DNA from: Ditylenchus dipsaci
Lineage: Eukaryota > Nematoda > Chromadorea > Rhabditida > Anguinidae
NCBI GenBank assembly: GCA_004194705.1
Contig: SADC01001321.1
Location: forward strand, 186,001 to 250,000
DNA length: 64,000 nt
Direction: 5' to 3'
The position numbers and the translations under genes were made by a program. Each line of letters opens with the position of its first letter. The first letter of the stretch is position 1. Shown piece after piece: positions 44,193 through 56,500 of this stretch. The notes beneath the pieces are model-generated. The model did no database searches. It was given only the letters and a program-made list of their open reading frames with translations, and was not told the origin of the DNA.

Positions 44193-47181
44193 GGCTATAA
44201 GTAGTTTACGCCCTCAAAAAACTGATTTACGCCCTCAAATTTATTATTTACGCCCTCAAATCAGAAAGTTGATCAAAATACTGATTTACGCCCTCAAATT
44301 GCTCATTTACGCCCTCAAATTTATTATTTACGCCCTCAAATCGATCAAAATGCTTATTTTAGCCATCAAATCATTTATTTACAGCCTGAAATTTCTCAGA
44401 TTTACCATTAAATTTAAGATGCTTAAGAAGCGAGGGCCCGCTACCGAGTGGAAAACCATTATGCTCTGCAAGAACAAGGAGGAGATCGATGGCTGGCTTG
44501 CTGAACACGGGAAGGATTATTGCTACGACTACGCTGAAGAAGGAATCAAGGCAGCTACCGACGTCTACGTGTGCCACAACTCGAAGAAGAAGCGAAAGGG
44601 AAAGTTCAACTGCAAGGCTCGTATGCGCGTCCGCTATTCAAAAGATCTCAGCAGTTCGCTCATCCAGACGACCGGTTTACACGATCACAAGCGACTCAAG
44701 GACAACGGGCTTAGCACACCAGTCAAAGAAAAGATCCAAGCGTTAGACGAGCCTAACATCAGAATGACAGCACGCCAGATTCAACGAGCTCTTCAGGTTA
44801 GATTGAGGATGTGTGTACGACTGATTTAATCGAAATTTTCAGGACGATCCAATGATGAAAAAGGCAAAACTTTCTCTACCAAGCCTAAGACAAGTGCAAA
44901 ACCAGAAAACGGAGCTAGGGCGCAAGCGTGGCTACAGCAATACAATGACGCTAGACGACGTGAAGAAATATTATGAAGAAAACAAGGAGATAACAGGTAA
45001 GTATCCTCCACTTTACTGTCTTGTCCAACTATTAATTTAGAAGATGAAGACAGGCCATACGCAGTCGCTTTTTACTTTGAGAATATCACAGTGCGTGGTG
45101 AAGACAAAGTCGAACGTCTATCGGTGAAGTTTATTCTCGTGATGTCAACTCTTCGGCTTGTGCGTCGGCAAGCCTTTTCGATGGTTCTGCAAGCAGATGG
45201 GACATACAAGTTAATGACGTTGAACTACCCTCTACTGGTAAATTATTGTGTAATAACAGAATAATACCATGCCAAACTTTAGGTGGCCGGCTTCTCTGAC
45301 GCAGACAAGGTTTTCTTTCCCACTTTCACTGCTATCTCATCGCATGAGGACACTTGGGCATACAGCAAGTTCTTTGGTGCCATAGAAAGTGCGGATCCAG
45401 CTCGCCATTACACTCCCAGCCTTCTCGTTGCCGATGGAGCAACAGCAATTACTGCAGGTAGTTATACGCTAACCATTCATTGTATTACTGAATGATTTAG
45501 GATGCCGAGCAGTCTGGCCGAACGTCAAGCGAGGAATGTGCTACGCACACGTCATGATGAACTTCAACAAGGAGCTGCCAAAGTCCAAGATCCATGAGAA
45601 TGCGGTGGAAGAGATCAAGGATGATGTGGCTGTGCTAGCTCAGGCTACCAATATTATGAATTTGCAGCAGGTAAGCTCTGAAGTTTATCATTCTAGAATA
45701 AGCTCAGACACACCTTTTCAGCAGCAAGAACTCTTTCCCGTCACTGGGCTGCAAAGTGGAGTGATATCGATCGTCTTTGAACTGCGTGCTTAAAGTTCTT
45801 CCAGTCCTGGCTTCTTCGAGATGACTACCGTGGGTGGACTTACAGACATGCTACCGGATTTGGAATGCCGTCCATCACTACGAACAACGGCCTCGAAGGG
45901 ACAAACAAGATGATCAAGGATGACTACACCCACCACGAGTGCCTCGGTTTGTCTCGATTCATTCTTTTGGTGGCGCAACTCGTGCGCGGATGGAGCAAAG
46001 ATCCGGAACGCCAGGTAAGCTACATGTGAAATTAAGCTGTTGATCTGAAAATTTAGAGTCCAGCTCGATTGCCCACTATTCCAAGAAATCCAAAAAGTAA
46101 CATGCGCAAAGCGATGGAGAAGCTGCGAGACGAGAAGCGAGCATTTCTTCCTTTCATGTTGGATGGTGATTACATATGGCTTATCCGTTCGTCAAACTGT
46201 GCCGAAGAGCAAGATCTTCAAGAACTCTGGACGGAGCTACAGCAAGCTAAGCAAGATGAAGACCCGCAGTTTAAGTTCTCCAGCTGGTAATCCACATTTT
46301 TTGGTGAACGAAAAAACTTAAATGCAGTCTGTTCAGGAATCGTTACAAGACTCTCCGTAGTTCCTTTTATCAACTCGATCGTTCACCGGTTTACCCAGGC
46401 ATCATTCGCTGCAGCTGCCCTGAAGGAATCAAGGATGAGCATTGCAAGCACTCTCTTCTGCTGATGGAAAAGGAGAATCTGATAGAACCGCTTGCCCGAC
46501 CACTGGAGGGACGCCGAACCCCAGGAAGAAAGAAGAAAGTTGGACGTGCTTTAGAATTGTTGTCAAGTTATTAAATTGTTGGGGAATTGTTATTGTTGAA
46601 GACGGCAAATAAAGTTGTTAAACCATTATATTTCTCGCTTTATTTTTCTCGCTAGCAAAACTTTTATTTAATTTTGACTCTAAAAAGTAAGCAAACGCTT
46701 AAGAAGTCAATAAAATTGGCATGTGTTAGGCTATATAGGCTATATAAACCTCGGTACGTATAATTTAGCTGTTTTATTTTTATTTTGACGATCATAAGTG
46801 TCAAAACGCACAGATTGTTGTGGTAGTTGCTGACAGCAAAGTCGGTGAACTCACTAAAAATGTGAAAAAAAAATGAGGTGTATACCCAGAAGAATTAGAA
46901 CCTATGACCTAGCCGATATGATCCATCCCCTTTAAGGCAACTAGAGACTTCTCTGTTTTTTTAATTTACATCTAGTTTCATAAGTTTAAAGAAATAATGA
47001 GCAGTTTGATGGCTAAAATAAGCATTTTGATCGATTTGAGGGCGTAAATAATAAATTTGAGGGCGTAAATGAGCAATTTGAGGGCGTAAATCAGTATTTT
47101 GATCAACTTTCTGATTTGAGGGCGTAAATAATAAATTTGAGGCGTAAATCAGTTTTTTGAGGGCGTAAATCAATTTTAGCC
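44193..47181 (+). mobile_element. MULE (Mutator-like) element, 2.99 kb
   Basis: TATAAAATT flanks both ends (44184-44192 and 47182-47190), a perfect 9-base target duplication as expected for Mutator. Terminal inverted repeats of about 200 bases start GGCTA and consist of tandem TTTACGCCCTCAAAT units (44205-44345; inverted at 47035-47170). It encodes one transposase, so it is a near-complete element. Confidence 0.92.
44419..46574 (+). CDS. MULE transposase, eight exons, one in-frame TGA
   Basis: Exons are 44419-44796, 44843-44996, 45041-45237, 45283-45457, 45501-45670, 45722-46014, 46057-46286 and 46337-46574; introns are 42-50 bases. The N-terminus has a C..C..H.H zinc-binding domain of the FLYWCH/WRKY-GCM1 kind (YVCH..FNCKARM..GLHDH). 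The MULE DDE core is visible: QADGTYKLM (Asp about 230), SLLVADGATAI (Asp about 294), the family motif GMCYAHVMMN, and TNNGLEGTNKMIKDD with the likely Glu. The C-terminus has a SWIM zinc finger (RCSCPEGIKDEHCKH). Exon 6 needs one extra base relative to exon 5, and TGA at 45778-45780 interrupts IDRL..TACLKFF. It ends SSY then TAA, with AATAAA at 46608. The copy is recent but probably inactive unless the TGA is an error. Confidence 0.88.
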
Positions 47182-47582
47182 TATAAAATTGAGCTTTGCA
47201 TATAGAACTTTAGAGCTAAAATCTAAATTCCAATTATTTTTGGTCTGGTTAACTAAAACTAAAAATCAAGATTTCAAACATTTATTTATATCTTTTTTTG
47301 CTGCATTTTTTTCCATCCATCTATGGTTGTTGACTGAAAATGAAGAGGAACTAAAAATTATATTCCCAACATCATTCCATTGACCAATAACAAACAAAAT
47401 CCAAACACCACTTCAAAGCAATATTCATCCCACAGCGAACCAACTGTGGAATATATCCGGCTGCTGTGGTCTGTATTTTCTCAGAATTTTAAGAAAATCT
47501 GCATTTTTCATTCATCCCTTTGCTTGACTCCAAGGGTGGATGATTCTAGACACACACACATATCCAGTCGACAAACCAATTG
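46575..47582. other. MULE 3' region and ataxin-7-like upstream region
   Basis: Up to 47181 is the MULE 3' flank and right terminal repeat. Positions 47191-47582 lie directly before the ataxin-7-like start and should include its promoter; no element is recognised. Confidence 0.4.
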
Positions 47583-50500
47583 ATGGATGAGAGCAGTGTG
47601 GCAGACCATGAGCTCTCTAGGCCCGAGCAAGGCATTTCCTGGGAGGACTTCTTCGACAGGGTCGACCAACTCAACCACACCTCCACCTCTGGCTCTGTAT
47701 CCCCGAAGAGGTGTGTGCCAACCACTTGTGTGGCCACTCTTCCCTTCAAAAGTAAGCTAATTGGCTGGTTTTTTAAATTTAAAAGAGTGTGTCAATCATG
47801 ATTTATTTGGTTCATAATGTCTCAGTTCGATTCCGTCTGGCGGCATGTCGACTTTTTTTTTTTTTGTTATAGACTGGAACTTTTAGAGTTGGCTGGCCAC
47901 TCTCCGTGATTCTTAAAGCGAGAGGATATTTCACGATGCGAGGAAGGGCCATAAGAAAATATGAATCGAGGAGGGATAGAGAACGGGAGGGAATAAGGAC
48001 CAACCCTATTTTAGAGTCAACTTTCGGCATTAATCTAAGAGCTATTATCCAATGATTTGTCCGACAAAAATTTTACACCCGTATAAAAGAACTGGCCGTA
48101 TTCAGTCACAGTTCAGTGTGTGAGTTTGTGTGGTACCAAAATTTTTTGACAATTTTTTATTTTTCAAACTTTTTTATTTTGGCTTTTAATCCCATACTAA
48201 ATTTTATTTTTTGAAATCACGATTAATAGATTTTTCAAATCTCAAATTATTTGCTTCTAACGACAGAAATTTGAAGGTAAGAAGTATATATATTATGCTT
48301 TATTTGGTTCATGATGTCTTAGGTTCGATTCCGTCTGGCTGCATGTTTACTTTTTTGTTTTTGCTGAAGACTGTGACTGTAATTATTATTATTTTATCGT
48401 CACTCGGATCACCGTAATCAACTGGACAAACCTAAAAATTAAAAAAAATTGTAGTTAATTTTGAGAAATATTAATCTCTCAATTTTTGGGGCGCACTTTT
48501 CGCACCAGGTCCACTTTTTAGAATTTTCTCCAGCTAAAACACAACAAATTTTCAAAATAATAAAGTTTTTTAAGGCAATATCTGTGTAATCTGGCAGAAG
48601 AGACGGGGATCAACTTTAGCGTATGGATGCAAGCATAAAAAATGCTGTTTTTTATATTCCCTTCAAAAAGCTCGTTCCCGCATAAGCTGCTAGTTTTAGC
48701 CATTTTTAATACCGAATTTCGAATTATTTGGCCATTTGTCTTTGGTCCGTTCAGTCCGAAAAATTGCAACGATTCAGACTTTGCCGAATCATTATCAAAA
48801 TCCTGATGATAGCTTTTATGGCTTCTGAGTCTGAAAAAATTCGTGAGATAGAATCGCGACAAATAATGACTTTATTATTATGTTTTGGGCTCTACGCCTA
48901 TTCTTCAACTACCAATCCTTTAACCGGACTATTCTTCTACCAGATTGGGCTTTACCTTTGGGTTTTGTCCATCTTTTTTTTCAACGCCAAGCAAGCAATT
49001 TATATGTCATTTGAAAGCTAACATTCAGAGCTATCGTTTTGCAAGATTCAAGCCTCAATAGGGGGACGTTTAGCAAGCTTTTGCAAGCCGCGTATTTGCA
49101 TTTTTTTAACGGACCGTGAAAGCCCGATAAAAAATGACCAAAAACCACAATTTTTATGTGCTTTAGCGGCCCGTCTTCAAAAAAAACTGCAAATACGAGG
49201 CCCGAAGTTTGCAAAAAGATAGCTCTGAATGTTAGCTTCGAATGACATAAAACTTGCTTGACGTCGAACAAAAAAGATGGACAAAAAACCCAAAGGGTAA
49301 AGCACAGTCTGATTGAAGGATAGTCCTATGTTTTGCTCAAATAACTATAATGTGTATATTTGTAGAAGCGTGTTGCTATGGGTCCTGCCCCACCCAGGAG
49401 ACTGAATCCTTGAAGATTGTGCGCTGTAAAGTAGGTTTTTTCTTCTATTCTCATCTTCGGCTCTATGTCAATTCGTCGGCGTTTTTGATAAAAACTGTGA
49501 CTCGAATATCTTACCTCACATTAACAATACTCCAATTTGCATATTTCCGCTCGCACAAGTCCGAACGCTCGTATTCTAACTTATTATGCTCCTGTTATTT
49601 TTTTAACTTATGCTTAGGATAGGCCAGCGTACAAAGAAGAATTAAAACATTTTTCACTTACTTTTGATCTAGGTTATAGAGGTATCCAAAGGGTTGACTA
49701 ATGGGTAAATACCCGGTATTTACCGTTACGATATTCAGGAGGCGGTATCCAGATGGAGGTGTCAAGGAGGTGGTACTCTGGAGGTGGTACCCAGTAGGGG
49801 TACCTAGAAATTGGTAAACAGGTGAAAATACCAAGGGTACTCAAGTGGTAGTACCTAGGTGAAAGTATTCAAGTGAAGGTAACCAGGAGGTGGTACTCTG
49901 AAGGTGTCCTAGGAGGCGGTATCCAGGTAAGTATGTTTAAGAGGTGGTAACCAGGGGAAAATACCAGGTGGTGTTACCTAGGCGCTATCCAGGTGAGGTA
50001 CTCAAGATTTGGTGCCCAGTTGAAGAGTACCCAGGGGCGACCTTGGCCTTAGCGCCTTCTCTAGTTACCAATGATAGGGTTTATATCAGGATTGAGGGAA
50101 AAGACCATTTTGAAATCGAGCTTATATCGAATTACTCAATTGACATGGTAAAACTAAGATTGACTAAAATGTCGACGAATTGACCTGTCGACGCCCCTCA
50201 TCTTCCCTTAATTTTGCTTTGTAGTACTGCGAGCTGATAGTGAAAGTAGTGGGCTATGGTCACCACATGCGTCTTCGTCATGGCTACAAACCCCCACCCT
50301 CCAGTGCTTCCAACTCTGGGGATGATTGCCAAGGTGAGGGCTTTACATCTACCATTTGGGTAGTCCACAAATTGGTTTAGATTTCCTATTGTCGCCTCCC
50401 CACATTCCTATGGTCGCCTCCACGTCGTCCACCATTCCCTCAAACACAGCAGGAGGAGGCGAGTATGACTGGGGAGATGAAGCAGGCCAATGGCCTTCAA

Positions 50501-53500
50501 TGAGTTGCCAGATGACAATGTGTCCAGGTCATTTGGGTCGCCAGCCACCAGTCGGATTTGCTCACCCCCCTACTATGTAGAGCAGTGCAAGGACTTGGTG
50601 TTGGTCTTGTCTAAAAGACTTCCTGCTGGCCAAACTAATAAGGTTAGTTTTGATCAAATACTTTTATTTATTTTTTTTTCGTGTTAAACAAAACAGCATG
50701 CAGCGCTACATTTTTTTTAAATTCGTTTGGACAGTCCAGCCCCAAATATCCCAAGGGTCCTGATTTTACCGATCGTTTTTCAGAATCCAAAAACTTTTTT
50801 CTCTGAAAAAGCAAAACCTCAATAAACGGGCACCCGTTTCAGAAATAAGATGCCCTTATTCAGGTTTTACTTTTTTAGCGAGAAAAGTTTTTGGATTCTG
50901 AAAAACGATCGGTAAAATAGGAAACCTTGCGATATTGAGGGCCGGACTGTTAAAACAGAATTAAAAAAAGGTTTGAATATCGAGCTAAAAGAAGTGTCGG
51001 ACTCAGCGGGAGAACAAACTTTTGGGGATGCCCGCTTATCAAGGTTCGACTGTATACCTTTTCTGCCCAGTGCTATAGCATTTTCGTGTAGCCCAGGATC
51101 TCAGATTTTCCAATAAGTTTTCCAAATTTCTAGAATGACTTCAGAAATGTAGATGTTTAGAGATTTTGAAAAAATCAACATTTAAAAAAAACATCTGAAA
51201 TTCTCCCTTTGAATATATATCTGAAACCGTGTAATAGAGTTTGATAGCTCGATAGAAAGCTGAAATCCTGGGCTATACGATTATGAAAAAAAATATATAT
51301 AATTAAGAAAAAAAATAACGTAAAACTCAAGGAAAAGTGAAAATTTCAAATTAGAGAGCATCTTTCTAGGAAGCAGAATTAAATACCGCCCTAATTTTAT
51401 AGCAAAGTTTTTGAATGGCCACTTCTATGCTAAATTGTCTTTCTGAATCTAAATAGGTTAAAATTGGTGGATTTATAGCTGCTTGTTGAGAAAAGTTCAA
51501 TATTTGGCTAGAGGTGTAAAATTTCTGGGTGGAATACTACCTTAGAAATGATTAGCCAATTTCTAACGAATTCAGATTGAAAAAGACATTTTAATCAGTG
51601 TTGTGCATTTGGCTCGTTTGCGAGCGAGTAGCTCGCGACCCTTTGAGGACGCGAGCTGCTCGATCGCCAAATAGCTATGTCCGCGAGCCATATGGCTCGC
51701 CAAGTTAAAGAACAAAGTGACAAGAGCTTCTTAGCTCGCGAGCCATTTGGCTCGCATCTATAATAAGCGTATGGTTCGGCTCGCGGAAAATAGTGTTTGC
51801 TGAAATAAAGCCTAAATCTAGTTTATTTTTTCATTTTTTTTCAATTTTTTGACTGATTTTTTGCAAATATTAAGCTAGTAACGCTTTATTTCTCTTTTAC
51901 TTTGTCTTTAACAATAAATTGACGTTCAAAACTCACATAAAAACGCGAGCCAAACCATTTGTTTTGTTCGCGAGCCAAATGGTTTGCGATACGAATGGCT
52001 CGTATGGTTTTGGCTCGCGTTCGGCTCGCTTAAAAAAAACAAGTACGCGAGCCAATTGGCTCGCATGTATAAAAAAAGGCGAGCCATATGGCTCGAACCC
52101 ATTTGGCTCGCTAGGGCATGCGATTTTAGGTCTTTCGTTTGGCTCGCGCGAGCCAAATGGACAACACTGATTCTAATACTAAAAAAGATTTTTTGGGACA
52201 AAGGTCGATTCGAGACAAATCTGATTCAAGACGGTCGATTCGAGAGACTTTTTTCCAGCTTTTGGAACTTTTGATCAAAAATCTGCAATTTTTAAAGAAA
52301 GTTTTTATAGATAATTTGACTCTAATACCAAATGTCTTCCTAAATCCCAATCCGTTGAGACCAAGTTAAAATAATTAGTTGGAATTGAGATATGGCTGTT
52401 TTTGCTTGACCATCCAAAAAATTCTCACTACTTACCTACTAGAAAAGATATATCAACTCCTGTAATTTTTTTTATCTGATCTTTACGGATTCAATTTCAG
52501 GAAGACATTTCAGTGTTAGTCTGGTGTTTTCTATGGGAAAGTTCTCTAAAAATTGCAGACATTTGATCAAAAGTTCCAAAACGGATAAAAAGTGTCTCGC
52601 ATCAACCGTCTCGAATCAGATTTATCTCGAATCCTACTTTTACCATTTTTTGACGCTAGTGTCGTATAATAACCTACCAAGCCACTTAAAATTCAAATTC
52701 TCACTAGAAAAACCGTTTTTTCGAGTTTCTAGTAGATGGATCTACACTTTGACTAGACTTTGTTTTACCATCAGTACTGAACTTCTTTTACAGGCCAACG
52801 CAACTGCCAAATCCACCGCCAAATCGGGTCCAACCGCTGCAGATCTCAAAAAACTCAAAAAATCTTCCAAGCCTAAAGGCAGAAAACAAAAGGGGCGCAA
52901 GAAAGCAGCTTGCACCCCCAAGATCGAGCAGGATGCTTTTCTGGCCAGTGCTCTGCGCACCTATGACTTCACAGAAGAGGATGAGGATCCCAAGCTGGAA
53001 TTAGGCCCCTTAACCAGTCATCTGGACTATATGCCTCAACTATCCCCATCTGTGTCCAACGAGTCAGAGAACAGTGGCTCAACCACCAGGCCAACCACTC
53101 GCCAGAACTCTGTGCGCAACACACCCAAGCCACCGGTCAAGAAAAAGTCTGCTGCTGCTGCTAAATCCAAGGGCTTGACTAAAGTTGTGGCCAAAAAGAC
53201 AACAGCAGGGGCAGTTGATGTTGCTGATGTCCAGATTCCATTTCTCCATCAAGCACTTCTTCTGGTGGGTGGATACCGTATAACCTCTATTAAACGGGCA
53301 TGCCCTTTTAATTTTCAACCCTAAAAAATCGAAAAAAAAATATTTTGATTTTGAGATTTTGGGTACTCAAAAAAATCTAAAAAGCGGAATCAACTAAGAT
53401 CGAGGTGATCAAGAAAACGCGAAAAACAGATTTGCAAAAAAATTTTTTTGCGCTGAGATATAGGTCCTTGAGGGTGCCCGTTTATTAGAGGGTGTCCGTT

Positions 53501-56500
53501 TAATACAGTCGAACCTCTCTATAGTGTACACCCCAAAAGTTCGTTCCCGCCTAGGGTCCGACACTTTTTTTAGCTCGATTTTCAATTTTTTTTGCTTATT
53601 CTTTTTTCACAGTCTGGCCGCAAATATCGTAAGGATTCCGATTTTGCCGATCGTTTTTCATTTGTCTATATATTTTTTCTCTAAAAAAGCAAAACCTCCC
53701 AATAGTGTACATCTTATTTTCAAAGTGGTGTACACTATATGGAGTTTTGCTTTTTTAGAGAAAAAATATATAGACAAATGAAAAACGATCGGCAAAATCG
53801 GAATCCTTACGATATTTGCGGCCAGACTGTGAAAAAAGAATCAGCAAAAAAAATTGAAAATCGAGCTAAAAAAAGTGTCGGACCCTAGGCGGGAACGAAC
53901 TTTTGGGGTGTACACTATAGAGAGGTTCGACTGTAGAGGTTTTACGGTAACTTTTAGTGGTTATTTACTGCTGGATCAGAAACTACAGTAAAACCTCGAT
54001 AAGCCGGCACCCTTTTTCAAAAAAGGGGTGCCGGCTTTTTGAGGTTTTGCTTTTTTGATGATGAAATTGCAGGGTTTTTAAAAAGCGATCGGCAAAATCG
54101 GGATCCTGACGATATTTCCGACCAGACTGTAAAAACAGAACTAGAATTTGTTTTCAAAAATTGGGTTAAAAAAGTGTCGGACTCAAGGCTGGAACGAACT
54201 TTTGGGGGTGCCGACTTATCGAGGTTTGACTGTATTCGATTTCTTTTTTTGTACCTTTATCAGTGGGATATTGTCACAGAGCATAACCAGGGAGCTAACG
54301 CTATTATAAATCCCCCTTTGAATTTTTTTGAAAAACATTGTGAAATAAAAACAGTACAAAGTCGAAAATTCTACAGGTAAAAAGAAGGGGCTGCTGGTCG
54401 GCCCACTAAAATCTTTTTGGCTACATCTCCGTCCAGAGTATATTCAAACTAGGGCTGATCAATTTCGGGGTTGGCCATGAATTCACTTGCAAATTCGTTA
54501 AGATGATTTGCTGATTCAACAGGAATCAACCAACCCTAATTTGGACCTATTGACTGGGTATGCACCTCTTTTGAATGGTACTGAGCCTTACCTGGTACTA
54601 AATGAACATGCTGTATAACCTCTAATAATCACCACCCCTGGACCAGTGCTGTAAATGGCACCACCAGTGCCAACATTTTAGAGGTCAGTGCCTGGTGCGG
54701 TGCTGAAGCTGAACATTTTTCGGTCGATGCCTGGTGTGGTGTCAAGATTTTACAGGTCGCTGCCCGGTGCGGTGCCGATGCCGAAATTTCGAAATTTACG
54801 GCATTGCCCTGGACTCTAGACTTATGAGCATTCTTTATCTGAAAATTTCATTTATAAATTCTAGATTTGAGTGAAGTGGTCATAACCAAAATATCCTTCT
54901 AGCTAGATTTTTTAGAGCTATCATCCCACTTGCCTGATGCTCAACACACAACCCGTTTCATGGCTAAACCAATAAAGGCAACTGGAGAAGGCACTCCACC
55001 TCAACAACAGGATCGAAGCAGCAAACTATGTACTGTTTTATTTGTTGTAATATTCCTCAAGCCAAGCTAACCATTTTTTTATTGCAGCTCCTGGATCAGA
55101 CTCTGAGTCGAGCATAATAGCCAAGTTGTTGAAGTTGCCGGGTGTGTCAGTTACTAGCCTGTCTCCCAACCACAAGAGAAGTCCAGTGAAGACCCCTTCG
55201 GCGCCTGAACTGCTCTCCAGGGTCAAACAGAGACTGTCTTCTGATGGTTGGTGATGGTCTAATAATAATAAGATCATTTTGGACAGTTTTTAAATTTAGT
55301 CTATGACGCAGAGTACCGGAAAAGAATGCTGAATGAACTGGATGCCAAGAACATCTTGATGAGATCACCAGACCGATCCATAAGGGTATTTTTTTAGGCG
55401 TAGGGGCGTTTAATACTGTTTTGCCATTCTGTTTAAATTCGCGCCTTTCGAATTTCATTTATTTTTGAGTGTAGAATGCATGTTTTCTATAAATTTCAAA
55501 CTTAGGCTTAGGCCTCAGGCTCAGGGTAGGCCAGCGCATGTTAGGCGGGACTGAGAAATGTTTTACGAACTGCAAAATAAGCGAAAATTCAAAAAGCGCG
55601 AATTCAAAAAATGGCACAAAAAGTACCAAACGTCTACCCACCATTTTTGCGTCAATTTACGTGTAGTCGAGTCCCGATTACTCCGCACTCCCTCAACTTT
55701 GAGCCTTAGCTCTGCCGCACCTTTTTATCTTTTTTTAATTCTTTCGCTCAACCTGATCGGTAGATATATCCCAAAAAATTGCAAGAATTCTTGGCCCTAT
55801 ACTAGAAGAGGACATTTTATGCTTTGGTCCGCCCTGTTTATTTTTTTTTGTGATTTTTTAGGCTTAGGTTAGGATTGGCCAGCATAAACCTGACTCTAAT
55901 ATATGTTCAAGTCCGTCCTATCATATGCTGGTCAACTCTTGCCTAAGCCTTATAAAATCACGAAAAAGTCAACAGGGGGACGTCATCTTCTAGAATATGA
56001 CCGAATTCATTGGTCTTTTTTGTAAAGGACTACATTAGCAAATAAAATACGCGTTATCGTAGTCCACGCGCTAGTTTCAATGAAGATTTGCGTAATTTAA
56101 TTATAAAAACATCTAAAGGCTTGTTTCCAATGAGCGGATTTTCCTTTCACTCTCACTCCCACTCTGCCTTTCACTCTCACTTTCACTCTCAGTGTGTACC
56201 CAATGTGAGAGTGAGAGTGAAAGACAGACTGAGAGTGAGAGTGAATGGCAACTTTTATAAGACTTGAAACTGAAAAAGACTGAGAGTGAGAGTGAGAGGC
56301 AGACTGAGAGTGAAATTTTTTCAATTTTTTTTATTTATTTATATTTCTCTCTTTGTATCTCCTGGTATGTTTCTTCACATAAACCTACCTAGGCAAGTCA
56401 AGCCTCATTCTATTTTTAGTCTGAAGCAACCAAACCAAGTGGTCGACCACTTGGATCAAAATTTTTTTTTACTTTTTTCGCGTTCCGAAACCTGTTTTCT

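Noticed and set aside
45778..45780. In-frame TGA in the MULE (and in the 29-kb gene) as recoded or selenocysteine codon
   Set aside because: Other genes here use TGA, TAG and TAA as stops, and neither protein family uses selenocysteine. Mutation or error is simpler.
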